DNA from: Trissonchulus latispiculum
Taxonomy: Eukaryota > Nematoda > Enoplea > Enoplida > Ironidae
Direction: 5' to 3'
Assembly: GCA_030248195.1 (NCBI GenBank)
Contig: JASAND010005626.1
Span: forward strand, 25,001 to 89,000
Length of the DNA: 64,000 nucleotides
Part shown: one piece after another, positions 1 to 13,556 of the stretch
How the letters are laid out: each line of letters begins with the position of its first letter
How positions within the stretch are numbered: the stretch's first letter is position 1
Program-made: the position numbers and the translations under genes
The notes under the pieces: model-generated
Database searches by the model: none
Told to the model about the DNA's origin: nothing
Seen by the model: only the letters and a program-made list of their open reading frames with translations

Positions 1-296
1 TGTCCAAAAAAATTTTTTCGCTGTGTAAGAGACTCAGCTCTGAAATTTTTTCACAATTGTTAAGGACATAATGTAGAGTGCAGCGAGTGACTTTGGTGCA
101 ATTCTGTTGTGAATTGGAATTTTGGCAAATAGCCAAACTCGGAATTTTCACAAATTCTGACTTTAAAACTTTGCCAAAATTTTAATTCTTAACAGAATTG
201 CACCAAAGTCACTCGCTGCACTCTACATTATGTCCTTAGCAAGGGTGAAAAAATTTCAGAGCTGAGTCTCTTACACAGCGAAAAAATTTTTGGACA
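1..296. repeat. Long palindromic (foldback) repeat at the left edge
   Basis: Bases 1-127 and about 170-296 are near-perfect reverse complements. Both ends read TGTCCAAAAA inward, and both arms carry the same stretch around 'agagactcagctctgaaat' and 'gtgcagcgagtgactttgg'. The central spacer is about 43 bp. This fits a foldback/MITE-type element. The left end coincides with the window edge, so its target duplication cannot be checked. Confidence 0.85.
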
Positions 297-3200
297 CAAA
301 CTTTTTTACCTTGACTTTTTCATTTTCCTATGTTTAACACATGTCGGAGTCACCTTTGAAGGACTCTACAGAACGATAGAACCAATATTGCGCAAAACGC
401 ACCTGTCTTGTTTCGCGGACCATTGGGAGTACAAAATATGTAAAAATGAGCAAAATCGGAGAAGGTGGAAAAATCGCCCAAAAATAGCGACCCCCCCCCT
501 AAGCACATTGTGGCCATCTAAGAAATGAAGCAAGGAATTTAGTTTGCCTCATTTGCTTAATTTATACACAATAAACATTAGAGAAAGGGGGCAATGTGGA
601 AAATTTGTTCAGGATTAAGAAACTTATTTATTAGGCCTCCAGCACAAATTTAAGGAATTAAAGATATTAAAAAATTTTATCCGGAACATAAAGCATTTAC
701 TTCACAACCTTTTTCTCCAAATTGTTTGCTTATTGGCATAGTTTGGTCAGGATTCCCCCTAATTTAAAAAAGGCAGCAGCTGGATTTACGTGCTAATCAT
801 AGGCACAGAAGCTGGTAAAAGAAAATTTCCTGGCTTCACCCATTACAAGTATTTCTCCTTCGGCGAAATAATAGAAACCAATATATTTATTTCTAGGTGC
901 AAGACTTGATTCAGAGACGGGATTAACTCTACGTTAGTGTAGTCTGCTTAAACCACCCCTTATCACGCAGTAGAATGGCTTTGCCGCCAGGCGAATTGCA
1001 GCCGATGCTGGAATCGTTTAAAATAAATACACAAACACAGTACGAAATTTGACGAATTCTGCATTCCGCCAAATGTCTGCCGGCACTTCATTTCTTTAAC
1101 TATTTTCCAATTAATACTTCTCCAAATTGAAGTCGAAGTGTTGAGGAAAAATAAAGCGCGTGATCAGAGCTCCATTGTGCAACCGGTGTCTGCTCTTTGG
1201 AGCAGGAACCAAAAATCACAACTTTTGCCAAATGGCAGCCGCTGGCATAAAAGCATTAATACAATTATTCAAACAAGATTTAGCATTCTTATTGCTTTAA
1301 CAAAATAGCCATTCAACCTAAAAGATTTCAACATTTTGGGCAAAACTTTGTTCCGAATTTGCAGCAATATAAGGATTAATCTTATTTGCCATGTGAACCT
1401 TTTATACTGCGAAATTGCAAAGAGCATAATCATGCACGTAGGAAGGATATTAAAACTTTCAAAGCTGTTAGTTGATCCGTCTACAGAAGAGTTATCTGTC
1501 TAGTTAGTTGCAAAACTGATTCACAAAACTTTTATTGGCTATCTGATAATGGAACAGTAAATATTCGATTCAAGTATTCTCATAATCATTGTATCAATCC
1601 CTAGGATAGCGATAAAATGTGGAGTAGCCATTTCGGCTCTAAGGTACCAGAATAACAATTCTAGGTTGACTATCAAGCCAATGTGAATGTGTGACTGGGT
1701 CAAACGAACAGCAAGGCAAAAATACTGTCAGTACAACATCCTGAAAAGCGATACATCCTACTCTCCGTTGTGAGATAGAATCCTGACTGTCTGCTCAGCT
1801 GCCGGGTGCGCAACAGATGTAACTGGTGCTTGAATGTTACAGTTTCGCGTAGTTTTGCGTAAACAGGCCTGCTTTAAGCTAACATTTGGCTTCAAATTTG
1901 CAGGAACCAGAAAAGTCTCAAATCCGGTGAGTATCTGAGTAAACCGCCTTCGACATTGGAAGCTGGACGATTAAGAGGGAACACTTTTGTGCTGATTTTT
2001 CGACAAACTCCGATTTTTCTCATTCTAATGCATTATGTTGTCCACATGGGTCTTCAAAATAGCACAGGAGCTTTTTCGTAACCTTCACCAGCATGAACTT
2101 CACTGATCTGTTACTGTCACTGATCGTATCTGTGGTGGGGGTGATAGAGACAAGACCCGAATTAAACACTAATTGTACATTTTGCAATGACCACGACTAG
2201 AGATGCACCGGTGCCGAGGCCGGGGTCAGAGCCAGGCCCCAGTGCATCCCTAACCACGACTTAAAATGTGCAAATTTTGTGTATTGATATATATATACTA
2301 TTAAAACAATTAAGTTCGAAACTAATTATTTGATTATTTAGGGAGGCACCAGGTTGCCTCCCTGTTGCCTGGAAGAGGTCCTCAAAACAGAAGGCCCTTC
2401 AATTCCAAATTTCCCAGCTAATCGTAAGAAATAGTGCAAAATGCTCTATTGAAGTGTTCGTTCAAGCATGTGAAGTTTTTCTCCCACCAAGTTAGTTTCT
2501 CAGTCGGCAGGAAAGCTTCTAGCAGGTTACAGATTTAGAGAAATAACTAAATGACATGTTGATTAAATTAGGTTAATTTGCGAAGCATTTCTGTAAAAGT
2601 ACGAAGAGTCTTTTGATAGCAAAATATTCACAATTGCGGCAACTAAAACTTTAAACTAAATATGCAACTTTTTATACGCATTAAATAGTATTCATAACTT
2701 AAAATAATTGCATTTATTGTGAGGGCCTTTGCGGGTCGAAAATTGTAGATGCGGGCCGCGGGTCGGACCTGTGCGGGCCGAAAATTTGAGTGCGGGCTGC
2801 GGGGCGGGTGTGGGCCGCTAATTTTGGGCCGCGTCCAACTCTGCTCTGTCGCATTATCTTACCTCTTTAAGCACGACGCCTACGTGGGTTCAATTTGTGT
2901 CTGCATCGGTCGTTAGAACGTAAACATAGCTTTCTAATTTCTTGTGATTATTGTGATCAAGGGATCAAATACACATTTATGGGGGGAGTCAGCAGTTACC
3001 TTGCAGAACATGTATCTGTTGCTGATAACAAAAAACTGCCAGTTGACACTCTCTTATATATTATGTACTCTTGATGACAGTAATGATATTATTTTGCGCT
3101 ATTTTATTAAATTGTAACGTGTACATAATGACGATTGTACATAGATTTTTTTGTAACGTTACAGAATTTGCAACTTTTTATCATATTTTTCAATGTGCGA

Positions 3201-3860
3201 AATCTTAGCACTACGTATTTTTCGTATTCACGGGATATGCTAGTTTAAAAATCAAATGTGCCCGCGAGGCGGTTCCAGAGTTGTTGATTTAGCCTCCCAG
3301 AAGTGGATGTGGAGGCGAGAGTCCCCTGGCACGGCTTCCTGCATAGCAGGAAAAATGAGCGGTTCTAATCAGACTACTAATAATTACTGACTGAATTGTT
3401 GATTTATTAATTGGTGGATTATTACGATTTCTTTTTGTTTGACAAGTCCAGAAACGTTCTGCTGCATGGAGAGTTGCGATGTTCAGCGGTCTCAAACAGG
3501 ATTGATTTGTTTACCAGTGGCATCGCCTTATAATTAGATCCTTTGACTATTAGTCACTTTTCTATTCACTATTAGTTAGAAATGTGAAAGGTTGTTATAA
3601 ATGCAGGTATAAGCCACAACTGATCTTGAATTTAAGGTAGGCCTCAAATTTAAATTTCCAGGATTTTCTTTTCAACTTCCGGACTTGTGTTTCCATGGCT
3701 GTTGCTTGAAGGCGAGTACGATGATTTGGTATACTATCGGATGATAGTAATGAATGACAATTAAAGGAACAATCATATTCATTTTTGCCAGCATACTTTG
3801 TGTGGTCTGATCAACTAAAATAAAAATACTCTTTATAATTAATATTAATAGCTATTGCTA
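297..3860. other. Non-coding stretch, no gene recognised
   Basis: AT-rich sequence with frequent stops in all frames. It includes a G/C-rich patch at about 2722-2840 with repeated GGGCCG/GCGGGTC words, similar in style to the GC-rich element ends at 20.8-21.9 kb. Bases 2845-3000 are closely related to 17107-17265 (shared block around 'ttcttgtgattattgtgatc'), a dispersed repeat. The only ORF, at 3289-3495 on the minus strand, shows no family features. Confidence 0.6.
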
Positions 3861-3868
3861 ATACTATC

Positions 3869-4264
3869 AAGAGTGCATAATCATAGGAGTATGACAAGCG
3901 TAACATTCTATGCAATGAAGGCCAAAACTATGCTATACGTGCTATCGGCTGACCCCCCACGAATTGACCCCCTCTCACAGCGCCCCATATGGAACGGGGT
4001 CGCTCCCTGCTTTGCATAATTACACGCTGAAATTACTAGCGACCCAATTTGGGGAGGGGGTTTAAGCGTGTATGTTTAACACTTGCATGTAAAAACATGC
4101 TAAGCGAGTGAGTGACCCCCGTTTGGGACATGTACACATATAGGGGCGGTGTGAGAGGTGGTCAATTTGTGAGGAGCGGTCAGCCGATAGCGCACAAAGC
4201 ATAGGTTTGACCGTTACTGCATGGAGTGTTAGGCTTGTCGTACTTTTATCATTATGTATTCTTG
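3869..4264. mobile_element. hAT-like MITE, diverged copy (CAAGAGT... family)
   Basis: The left end (C)AAGAGTGCATAATCATAGGAG and right end TATGTATTCTTG are inverted copies of the ends seen at 20030-20331 and 31790-32202. The interior has the same 'ctatcggctgacccccc' and 'ggtcagccgatagcg' inner arms. The flanks ATACTATC and CTACTATT agree at 6 of 8 positions, a decayed 8-bp target duplication. No coding capacity. Confidence 0.75.
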
Positions 4265-4272
4265 CTACTATT

Positions 4273-7200
4273 TATTAGTGCTATTATTACTGTGGAAGGA
4301 TACCCATGAAAGAGACATCATTTAGCCACAGACATCAATTTAGCATAGCATATGTATTTACAAATAAATAAGAAAAACATCATTACAACTCCAATCTCAT
4401 TTCTCCTGTGAAACACTTTTATTTTGTTCTACTATTATGCATTTGTAAGACTCAACATTTTAAAGACACCTAACAAATTTATTTTTTACTGCCACCTCAC
4501 CACAGTTGACATTCCGGTTAGGGATAGTACCAGCTCATAACGTTTACATTTTTTGAGGGGAAGGGGATACTGACCCTGAATAATTGCCACAGCAATTACG
4601 CGAAGTGTTCTGAAAGGCTATCAGGCTGCCGTAACGGATGTGCTGTGATAGTTTCTCCTGATAGGCGAACACCCCTTGATATTCTCCTAAAATTGCCTTA
4701 AAGTGATAACAGTGTGAAATTAGGATAGTACAGATATTTTTTGTTCATCTCTAGGCTTGAGATGATCCTCCACTTTGAAGTGAGTGGGCAACCACTCGGC
4801 AACTGATGCTTCAAATTTATTTTAATTATATTCAAACACAATTAAACGTTACAACCCCACACTTAAGCCCTTCTTAATTGTTTGGTATGCCATGCTATAT
4901 GCTATAAATACCAGCTTACTTGATAGTTGAAACCAACTCCAACACTAGAGGGTAATATTTGCTTAGAAGCAAAATCCTAGCACAAGCAATGATTTTAAAA
5001 ATCACCGAGGCTTAAAATTTAAAACTTAAAACAAATTTTTAAGCCTTTAATCACAACCAGTTTAACACTATGTATGACGTTGACCCTATATCTACAAAAT
5101 CTTCATGCTACAACGAGCAGAACTATTTTTTACTATTTTACAATTTCATAACATATAAATCAAACCCAATTTTATCTCGACTCATTCAATCTATTTTTCT
5201 AAATGATCAGTAGGCTCATATTAACTCTAGCTTGTGATCACAGTCGGTTAATCTGCGGTTTTGATCCATCAGTTATATGTGATGGTAAAATCGTCTGGTA
5301 TTGAAGCAGGTGAAAAATTTTATCCGCGATTTAACCTACCATGCAAAACTTACAGCTTGACAGATGTGAGATGAGGTGAGACAGGGGAAATGGGAACTAA
5401 GCCGTCGGACATTTGGTTTGCATTTCATTTGGTCAACAGTCGAAATGGTGGGTGACGAAATGGTGGTGTCACCACAGAAACATTTGTATTGTTGGATTGC
5501 ATAACTTCTGGTTCGGATCAAATTCTGACAAAGCATAACTTTAGTTGGTCCATCCTCATTGAGACTGCTCACGACGGACCAGAAAGATGAAGAAGAAAAA
5601 GATGTGATATGCAGTTTTGAGTAGTTGTCTTCTAAATGAGAAAGCATATTTCAAGCTCAACATGGCGTGAATTCGTTAACCTGAGCTTGCTATTCAGTAG
5701 CTTAGTTCAGTTCAGAGACTGATTAACTATTTACATTCGACGATCACACAATCCCAAAACAAACTAAACAAAGTTATGTAAGCATGACTTGACGTAAACA
5801 GTAACTGAACCGTTATCAGATTGAACTCTCCCTACCTTGATAATTTTGCTGCGCTTTGTTGCGCTTTCGAAATGCTTGCTGCGTACTGCGCGAGGGCAAA
5901 GTTTCCTACCCTGAACACGTGCAGAAGCTGCTCAGGTATTACCATGAATAAAACTATATAGGTTTTCGCTCTAGCAACTACACGTATGGACTCTCACGAA
6001 CTTGGATAGTTTAATCCAGGCTAACAAAAGCTGTTAGCTGAATCAAGTCAAGCGATCGTGCATCACGTTGCGAATTATCATTATACACAATTATGCAACA
6101 TTGCAGCTTTGAATCTTTACGCATGCATAAGATAAGCTAATTTAATCAAATTTCAAAAGTGGTGAAGGTTTCTTTTATGTTTGTTTAAATTAGCCTACGA
6201 TGATCGGTACCATGACTTCACGAAGAGCGGCTGCGTATATGGAACAAAGATAAGTTATGTTTTACATTCTTAAATTAAAGAAGGGTCCTTGAGTAGAAAA
6301 TATGACAGGCTTTGCAGAGTTGGACTAAATTCATTTTGTCAATGTTGTAGTGCGACCTGTGATAGAATTCTTTACAGTGTAGTAAAACAATGCAGATTCA
6401 ACGAGTTGGGAAACTATATATATACTTTAGATTAATCCCTTGACTTGGGCTAAGATTTCTTAAAACTTCTTCTATATGAGCTTCAAAATTTTCTTGGAAG
6501 TCTGTTTCAATGCGCACTTCATTTGGAGCTTTTATTAAATATAATGAAAGCTTCGCCTCTCGCCGTTTCCCGATTTCTTTGTTTCTAGTTTATTGGAATT
6601 GCACAATGGGGAGTCTGCACTCAGCAGGCTCCTGTGCCTACTAATTCACCAGTCCTTGGCCAGGGAAACCAACATCTTCAGATGAGAATACTTCTCTACC
6701 GCAGCCCGCTACTACACTAAGCTAACCTAACAATTATTTTTATGTTTTAATAAATGATTTCAATAGGTATCAGTAGAATATTTTACTTGGTTTTGCTTGA
6801 CGCTAGACCTGGGGGGGTGGAAAAGGTCCCCCGGTTATTTTGTCAATTCAATGAATAATTAAATTATTCACCTATTACTTTTATTTTGCATAACGGTTGG
6901 TCCTACTCCAACAAGGAAAAACTAGGTTCATACTCAACCAGTTGGCCTATCAAATTTAATTCGCCTTTGTAATGAAACAATTTAATTGGTGTTTGAATCC
7001 AAAATCAGACAGAATCTAAGTATTCTTCTTTTTCTTTTAGTTTTTGTTAGCTCTGAGTCCGACAGTCGTTCATACGCATGACAATGGTCTGAGTAAAGTT
7101 TGTGGAAAATGACTGACTGTGTTGAACAAAAACGTACAGTGTAATTTCATCCTATTCTGATTCGTACTCGTTCTTTTCGAGTTGTTTTACTTTACAAAAT

Positions 7201-7656
7201 GGATAAAAGAAAAACAAACAGGATTAAATAATGATAAATGCATGTATATATGTATAGAATATAAGTATACATGTATAGTATGTAGTTTTGGCATTGTTCC
7301 GGTTGCGGTTTCGGTTTTGGAGCCAGCCGGAATTAAGTTTAGCTCCGGTTCGGTTCTGGTATAAAGTGGTTCCGGCCGATCACTGTAGACTGCGTTGTGG
7401 AGTGTGTAAATTATTCACTTATGTATTGCATCTATTTTAAGTAAAAGTACAAGTACAAGTAAAAGTAATGCTAAGCCAAAGCGTAGGTAGAATTTCAATT
7501 TTGATTGAGCGTTATGCAAAACAGCAACCATTTTACGCTATGCTAGAGTATTTCTCCACGCCGTTCGAAGCCCCCCTCTTCCTTAAATTGTATATAATGT
7601 ATTTCAACTGGTTTGTAGATTATTTTGCCACCAGGTTAAATTTTAAAGATGACTGA
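4273..7656. other. Non-coding stretch, no gene recognised
   Basis: No ORF above about 100 codons and no recognisable domain. Bases 5336-5647 (minus) are open for 103 codons but show no signal peptide, membrane segment or motif pattern. I see no structured RNA or transposon ends in this stretch. Confidence 0.5.
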
Positions 7657-7797
7657 TCGAATCATACAATACAAATAAGTGTTCTTTAGGCGAAAGAATA
7701 AGTTCGAATCATGCAATACAAATAAGTGTTCTTTAGGAGAAATAATAAGTTCGAATCATGCAATACAAATAAGTGTTCTTTAGGAGAAATAATAAGG
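7657..7797. repeat. Tandem repeat, three 47-bp units
   Basis: Units start at 7657, 7704 and 7751 with 'tcgaatcat(a/g)caatac', each followed by 'aaataagtgttctttagg'. Units two and three are nearly identical; unit one differs at a few positions. Confidence 0.9.
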
Positions 7798-8434
7798 ATA
7801 TACTCATATTTGACACGGCAAAATTTTTAGTTGGCTGACTTTACTGCCAACCAGTTTTTGTATTAGTAGTTGACAAAATGCTGCTACTTCAGTTTATAGG
7901 TTTTATAAAACTAGAGCCAATTGGGATGGTGATGGATCAAGGATGGATAAAGTGTATACTTGGTTTTCTTGGGCAATTTGAAAAATTTTGAAATAGTTTG
8001 AGATAGACCGTAGAATAAAGTATAAGAAAATACAAATTATGTACTCAAGTATTATAATGATTACTGCGAACAAGAACTAAACCTAACATTCTAGTTTCAA
8101 TAACCAAAAAATTCTAAATTTAGTTTTCTGGTTGTCTGTTCAAGACAAACCGAAACAATTTGTTTTTGTTTGGACTGGAGCACTCAATCCTGGACAAAAT
8201 GATCTTATTGCTTTGATACTGTTTTCATTTTACTGGCGGCAAAGTAACACAGTTTCTGGCTGAGGAATATGAAATGTTGAGATTTTTGAACTTATAATCA
8301 TAGAACTCATATTCAGTTCACTTATTCAGCTTAGTTTAGGCCTACCGTTTGCAGGAAGCAAAGGTAAAGTGCGTGGTAGTGGTAGTGGTAATTAAAGTAA
8401 CAGATTAGCTAAGTAACTAAGAGTAACTATAAGG

Positions 8435-8713
8435 TTGCTGAGCTGTGACTGTATAATTGACAATGTATGCGCTGCTTTCAGGTTCGGCAAAAGCTGTTAC
8501 AGAGAGTTTGATGAGGGAATCCCAAGCGAAAGTTGGTTGGATACGAATTCTGGTAGTCCTGGCTTTAATATTTCTGGTACTCCTGGTCGACATAGCAGTT
8601 GTTATGATTTTTGTGGTCTCTATTGCGTCTTTCAAATGTTTCCTCGAAGGCCGACAACGAGTTTTGGAGATTCTGTGCCATCAACGGACCGACATTCTGT
8701 GAAAGGACGTTAA
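8435..8713 (+). CDS. Possible small exon, frame ambiguous
   Basis: Two overlapping plus-strand frames are open. The first (92 codons, ending 8713) is Cys/Ser/Gly-rich after a plausible acceptor 'ctgctttcag' at about 8473-8482. The second (8457-8702, 81 codons) has a strongly hydrophobic stretch at about residues 28-58, which could be one or two membrane spans. Both cannot be the main product, and no family is recognised. The internal near-repeat 'tggtagtcctgg'/'tggtactcctgg' may inflate both frames. This may be chance. Confidence 0.2.
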   Translation: MLSCDCIIDNVCAAFRFGKSCYREFDEGIPSESWLDTNSGSPGFNISGTPGRHSSCYDFCGLYCVFQMFPRRPTTSFGDSVPSTDRHSVKGR

Positions 8714-9103
8714 AGGAACAGCTTAAATTATAACTGAATTTTTGAGAAAGTAAGTTAGCACGAGCATACTTTCTTAGAATGTAAGTTCGGACATGGCACA
8801 AATTCACAGAAAGGACGTTTGCTAGTTAGCACACTTTCACAGAAAGTACGTTCGTTAAGTACGTCCTGCAACAAACGCAAATCAACTTAAATTCTCTTTA
8901 GCTATGTTCTATTTGAAAATGCGCGCAAATACACGAAACAAACTGGAAACATCATTTTTATAAGTATTTGGCTGACAAATACTTCAGCAACAAAGTAAAA
9001 CATCAATTATATTTAATTAATTAATTAAATTCAACGAGCACTTTATTTACACACAACACGACTAAAATTTAGTGTTTTTTTTAAATATGGTAAACCAGTT
9101 TCA

Positions 9104-9740
9104 ATTTCAACAAATTTGTTGTTGTTACCAATACTTTTGCAAAACCTCTGCATTTGTGCTTATTTTCCCTTCAGATCTGGCTAACGTACTGCAGAGTTGC
9201 AACATAAAACTCATGGGTTTTTAGAACAGCAGGGCTGGTCTCAATTTCAACAAAAATTGTTGTTGTTACCAATTAGGCAAAACCACTCCATTTCTGCATA
9301 TTTTCCCTAATAGATCTTGCTAACGTGAATAATATAAGATAGATATAGATATATACACCTTTCTAGATATATAACTACTGCAGAGTTGCAACATAATACT
9401 TATGGGTTGTATCTAGAACAGCAGCGCTGGTCTCAATTTTAACAAAAATTGTTGTTGTTCCCAATAATTTTAGGCAAAACCACTCCATTTGTGCTTATTT
9501 TCTCCTTTAGATCTTGCTAACGTATATATAACTACTGCAGAGTTGCAACATAAAACTTATGGGTTTTATCTAAAACAGCAGCGCTGGTCTCAATTTCAAC
9601 AAAAATTGTTGTTGTTACCAAGAATTTGGCAAAACCACTCTATGTCTGCTTAATTGTACCTTTTAGATCTTGCAAACGTATATATAGCTACTGCAGAGCT
9701 GTAGCACAAAACTGATGGGTTTCATTTGGCTGTCAAGGCA
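9104..9740. repeat. Tandem array of four about 131-193-bp units
   Basis: Four units begin with (g)gtctcaatttcaacaaa at about 9104, 9235, 9428 and 9584. Each contains the inverted repeat 'caacaaaaattgttgttg', then 'ggcaaaaccactc', 'agatcttgctaacgt', 'ctgcagagttgcaacataa' and, except the last, 'acagcagcgct'. Unit two is longer because of an extra AT-rich insert ('agatagatatagatatata'). The origin is unknown. No coding. Confidence 0.88.
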
Positions 9741-12340
9741 ATGTCGACGTTCTTCGCATAAACTTTATTATTTATTTTAAAAACCACGTATATATTTAAA
9801 TTAAAAAATAATTATATGTATTTCAATTAGATCTAATTTTATTTCGGATATGGTCCCTAATTTTGCGACATTCCAATTTCAATTTCCAACATTTAGATCT
9901 CATGCAAAGATTCCACGTTCCTTCCGTGTCAACACAGATTCTACATAGATTCACGCTAACAGGTCGCACACGCATACAGAGTAATTTTAAATTCAAATAA
10001 AAACTTTTATTAATTTTAAAACATGTCTGTAGAGTTTGTTGCGTGTGCATCTAAAAATCTGCAAACTTCTTTGCTGATACTCTACCAATATGTTGGCAAA
10101 ACCGCTCGATGTATGATTAAAAACTATGTACTAAAAAACTAATATAATAAATATTAAAAGTATATATTCCGGCTTTTGAGCATTGCTTTTTTCTTCAGCT
10201 ATAACAGCTCAAAGTTTGAAATATAGCAAAAACTTGCACAGTGACCGTGCGTCGTTTTCGATCTTATAAAATTACGAACCCCTAGCCTACCCCAGCTTTT
10301 TACCAAATATTAGGCTCTCGCTCTAATAGGGGCAAACTGTCTGTGAGTTTCAAGGGCTTTGGTTTTCTGGTTAGTGTGCTAGCATACTTTTTGTTAAGAA
10401 ATAACCCTTATTTTAATCCTGAAAAGCTAGCTAAGCGCAGTAAAAATAGGGTCAACGACTTTTTTGTCTGCGATTTTACCGAAAAGGTGCTTATATGGGT
10501 TATTTGACCTGCTGAATCTGAAAAAATCCGTGTTTTCTTCGTTCAGTATGCGCTTACAACTGTTTTAGAGCTTTTTGGAGCCATCGCCATCCATACTTCA
10601 AGAAATCAATCTAGCATTTCTAAACATTGGTCTGAGGTTTAGTGACCTAGCTTTGGGCACATCCTGGTACACTCGGTACACATCCTGGCCTGTATAATGC
10701 GCAAAGTTTCAGCCGATTCTACCACAGTACTTCGGAGTAATTGACTCACATCTTCGAAATGGAACCAAATAAGCACGACAATATCGATAATGTAATCTAG
10801 CACTGCGAACGCAGGGATTAACGAAATCACGTCATTTTTTACAAAAGTTAAAACAGATACTTGGAGTATTAATTGCAGCAAGTTTGGGTTCATTTGGTAA
10901 ACCACAGCTCATTAGAAGTTAGTTAACCTCCACCCGTTTAGACCTACCACACCCAAGCTTTCGCATTTTGATCGTATCGCACAGAAAAGCATGCAATGGT
11001 CTAGAGATTATTTTACATGATATCAAAGCACTATATGTCAGAACCAATTCCTGAAAATTTGGGTACTGTGCCTTGCACATAGCGATCAGGGCGAGGCGAA
11101 GTTTGTGTAAGTGTCATGTCGAGATTTTGGCCGATAACACCAACTTCTGATGGCTCCACAGGACGCTACGCTCATGGAATTCTTTCAAACTTTAAACTAT
11201 TTTACACTAAACCTAATACTGTTATGTGGCAAAAGACTAGCTAGCTTTTCCAACATCGGAGTTTAAGTGAAATTCGTAGCTTCCCCCCCCCCCCCCTTAA
11301 GCGTAACTGGGAAAGCGAGTACGAGCATAGGTTAACCTCAGCCTTTAAACGAGTAATTACAATGTAGCTGTTGCCATACTTTTATGTACTCTTGAGTTTA
11401 TTGTAAGAACTGTGGAGTCCATTGTAAGAACTTACTAAATTCCCAGTAGTCAAAACAGTTTGTGCCCGTTGCAGTTGCCTCTATAACAAAACATATGTTA
11501 TGGAAACTTAGTTTCTACACTCTTGGGTTAAACACAATTCTTGTTTCGACGTAAGCGTTTCTGGCAAGAATGAGAGGATAAGGAACAGCAAAAAACAGCT
11601 GGTTCTAAAAACATCACAAACCTCGAATATCCCTTTACCGCAAGGCCCGCGAGCGTCGCATCAGTGTCTAGCGGTTTCATACTTGACGTCCTTGAAGTAA
11701 TCCAGAACCGTCTCACATGTGCCCGACCCCCCCCCCTCTCGCTTTTTCACAACTACCAACATAATTAATTAAAAATCTCTGCTGTATGCAAGACCCTGCC
11801 TACAAGGTTGCTTTGGCACATGTGTCCCCAACTGCAGAAAAATACTAGATGGCTGAATCTTATCAGCATCTAAGAGAATCGATGTTCAAAGTCGGAATTT
11901 CTGCGAAAATTTAAAACTTTGGCTAACGAAAGGAAAATTTTGCTGCTGGTGCGAGCTATAAGGCTGTAACTTGGCAAATATAGAGGCCCAATAGGAGAAC
12001 TCATTTGTGCCAAATGGCAAAAAATTCTGACGCCTGAAAAAATTTGTATGTCAACTTTAATCTTCCAAAATTACCAAAATCGACATTATTAACCTGGCGT
12101 AATCTGAGTAGAAGCTTTCTCCAGCCTTAGAAGTCACAGACCCTCACTGATCGAGCTGAACTTTGATGTGGGTGTATTTTAAAGCAAGTTGATTTCAACA
12201 ATTTCGAAAAATTTTAATTTCAAAAAATTTGATTTTTTTTAAATTTCGGTCGGTCCTTAGACAATCCCAATGTTACACCTTTTTTGCAAGAGTCAAGAGT
12301 CAAGTCAAGTCAAGAGTCTTGTCAATCAGGAGACCCAATT
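9741..12340. other. Non-coding stretch, no gene recognised
   Basis: Short ORFs at 9823-10050, 10639-10905 and 11528-11716 (all minus) show no family pattern. Poly-C runs occur at about 11284-11297 and 11729-11737. From about 11770 to 12245 the sequence is related to 14905-15270 and, inverted, to 16250-16500 (for example 'tgtccccaactgcag', 'aaatactagatggctg'), so this part is a dispersed repeat copy. Confidence 0.55.
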
Positions 12341-12559
12341 ATTTATGCTATGCCTACGTTCTAAAGCTCGCTACAGACGTACATTGAACCAACTGTTTTT
12401 AGTTGTGTTTTTGAGCTTTAGAACGTAGGCATAACGGGCAAAAATATTTGCAGTGCACATATGTTGTGGGGGGGTCAGCCGTTATTGTGCAGATGATGTT
12501 TTTCGTTTGATAACTAAGAGCGTGACGCTTGTCACACTGTTGGTTATTATGCACTCTTG
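12341..12559. mobile_element. Fragment of the CAAGAGT hAT-like MITE with inner hairpin
   Basis: A 21-bp perfect inverted repeat (TATGCCTACGTTCTAAAGCTC and its complement, about 12347-12367 and 12413-12433) encloses 'ttgaaccaactg...agttgtg', also seen inside the 20030 element. The right end resembles the family end (GCACTCTTG). The left family end is missing. Confidence 0.55.
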
Positions 12560-12682
12560 TACATACCTAAGATTGCATCTGTGTTAAAACCTAACTTGCA
12601 TACAATCTTCATTGACTGAGCTAAACGCTTACAATAACACTGTCAGGTGTGTGAGTTATTTTCAAAAACTAATTATAAAAGA

Positions 12683-12706
12683 CCTGCTGCTCTGAGACGC
12701 AGCAGG
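12683..12706. other. CCTGCTGC hairpin followed by poly-A, copy 1
   Basis: CCTGCTGC and GCAGCAGG form an 8-bp stem around TCTGAGAC, preceded by 'ataaaaga' and followed by 'aaaaaagg'. A second copy at 37885-37908 has a perfect 10-bp stem with a TGAG loop and the same flanks ('ttaaaaga', 'aaaaaaga'). The conserved block of about 35 bp suggests an element terminus or small structured RNA rather than chance. Confidence 0.6.
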
Positions 12707-13556
12707 AAAAAAGGTGTATCATGGCTCTAGATAAAATTAAACTTTTGTATTTGGCTATGATGCTCAATTCATGTTGCTTCAGCTTGAGTAAATTAGGAAA
12801 ACTCGGTTGTCTTAGTTTAGCATGGTGCAAAGCTTTAAAGATGAACTCAAAGTAATCCCTAAAAAATCCTTAATGTGCATATCTGCGGCTCGTAGGCTTA
12901 AACTGGTGCACCCAAAAATATGCAACCGTTAATATTGCTCACATTTTTCAACTCCGAAAGCTTTAAATTCCATAGCTTAAATTGCTGCAAACCTAATTTG
13001 CATAATTTACATCAGCATGAAGTTCTCCATAAAAACCCTGTGTTGAAAACGTACTACCCGACGTACTCAAATTGAGAAAATACACGCAAGACATAGCTAC
13101 GTTTTGGTATATTCATTCATGCTTCAGCAGAAACTTAAAGGTAAATGTGAGCACGCAACGCTTTGCATCACGTAGTCATGTTTAAGATTGACATAATCAC
13201 TGGCATTATCAATACCAGAAAGTCGCGATAATGAGGCTTTCTGGTTCAGGGGCAATTGAAGTACCCACTTATGAAAAAGTACACAAATCTGAAATCTGCT
13301 TTGGATTCGAGTTTCAATTGCTTAGAATAAATATTGTTCTAAGCCAAAGGTTGATATTTAGGCGTTAAAACTAAAAGTAAAATTGAAGAAAGCGGTGGAC
13401 TGTGACTGTTGACCAACATTAAAAATATACTTTTGCACACATATGAATGCGAAATAAAAAATTAACTGCGCACTTACCAATATAATGAGTGTATCCCTTC
13501 CAGTTACAATCGCTTTGAGCTGCCGCCACAGCCGCTACAAAAAACTAGTGATGTTT

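Noticed and set aside
7657..7797. CRISPR-like repeat
   Set aside because: The three 47-bp units are directly adjacent without spacers, and the genome is eukaryotic.
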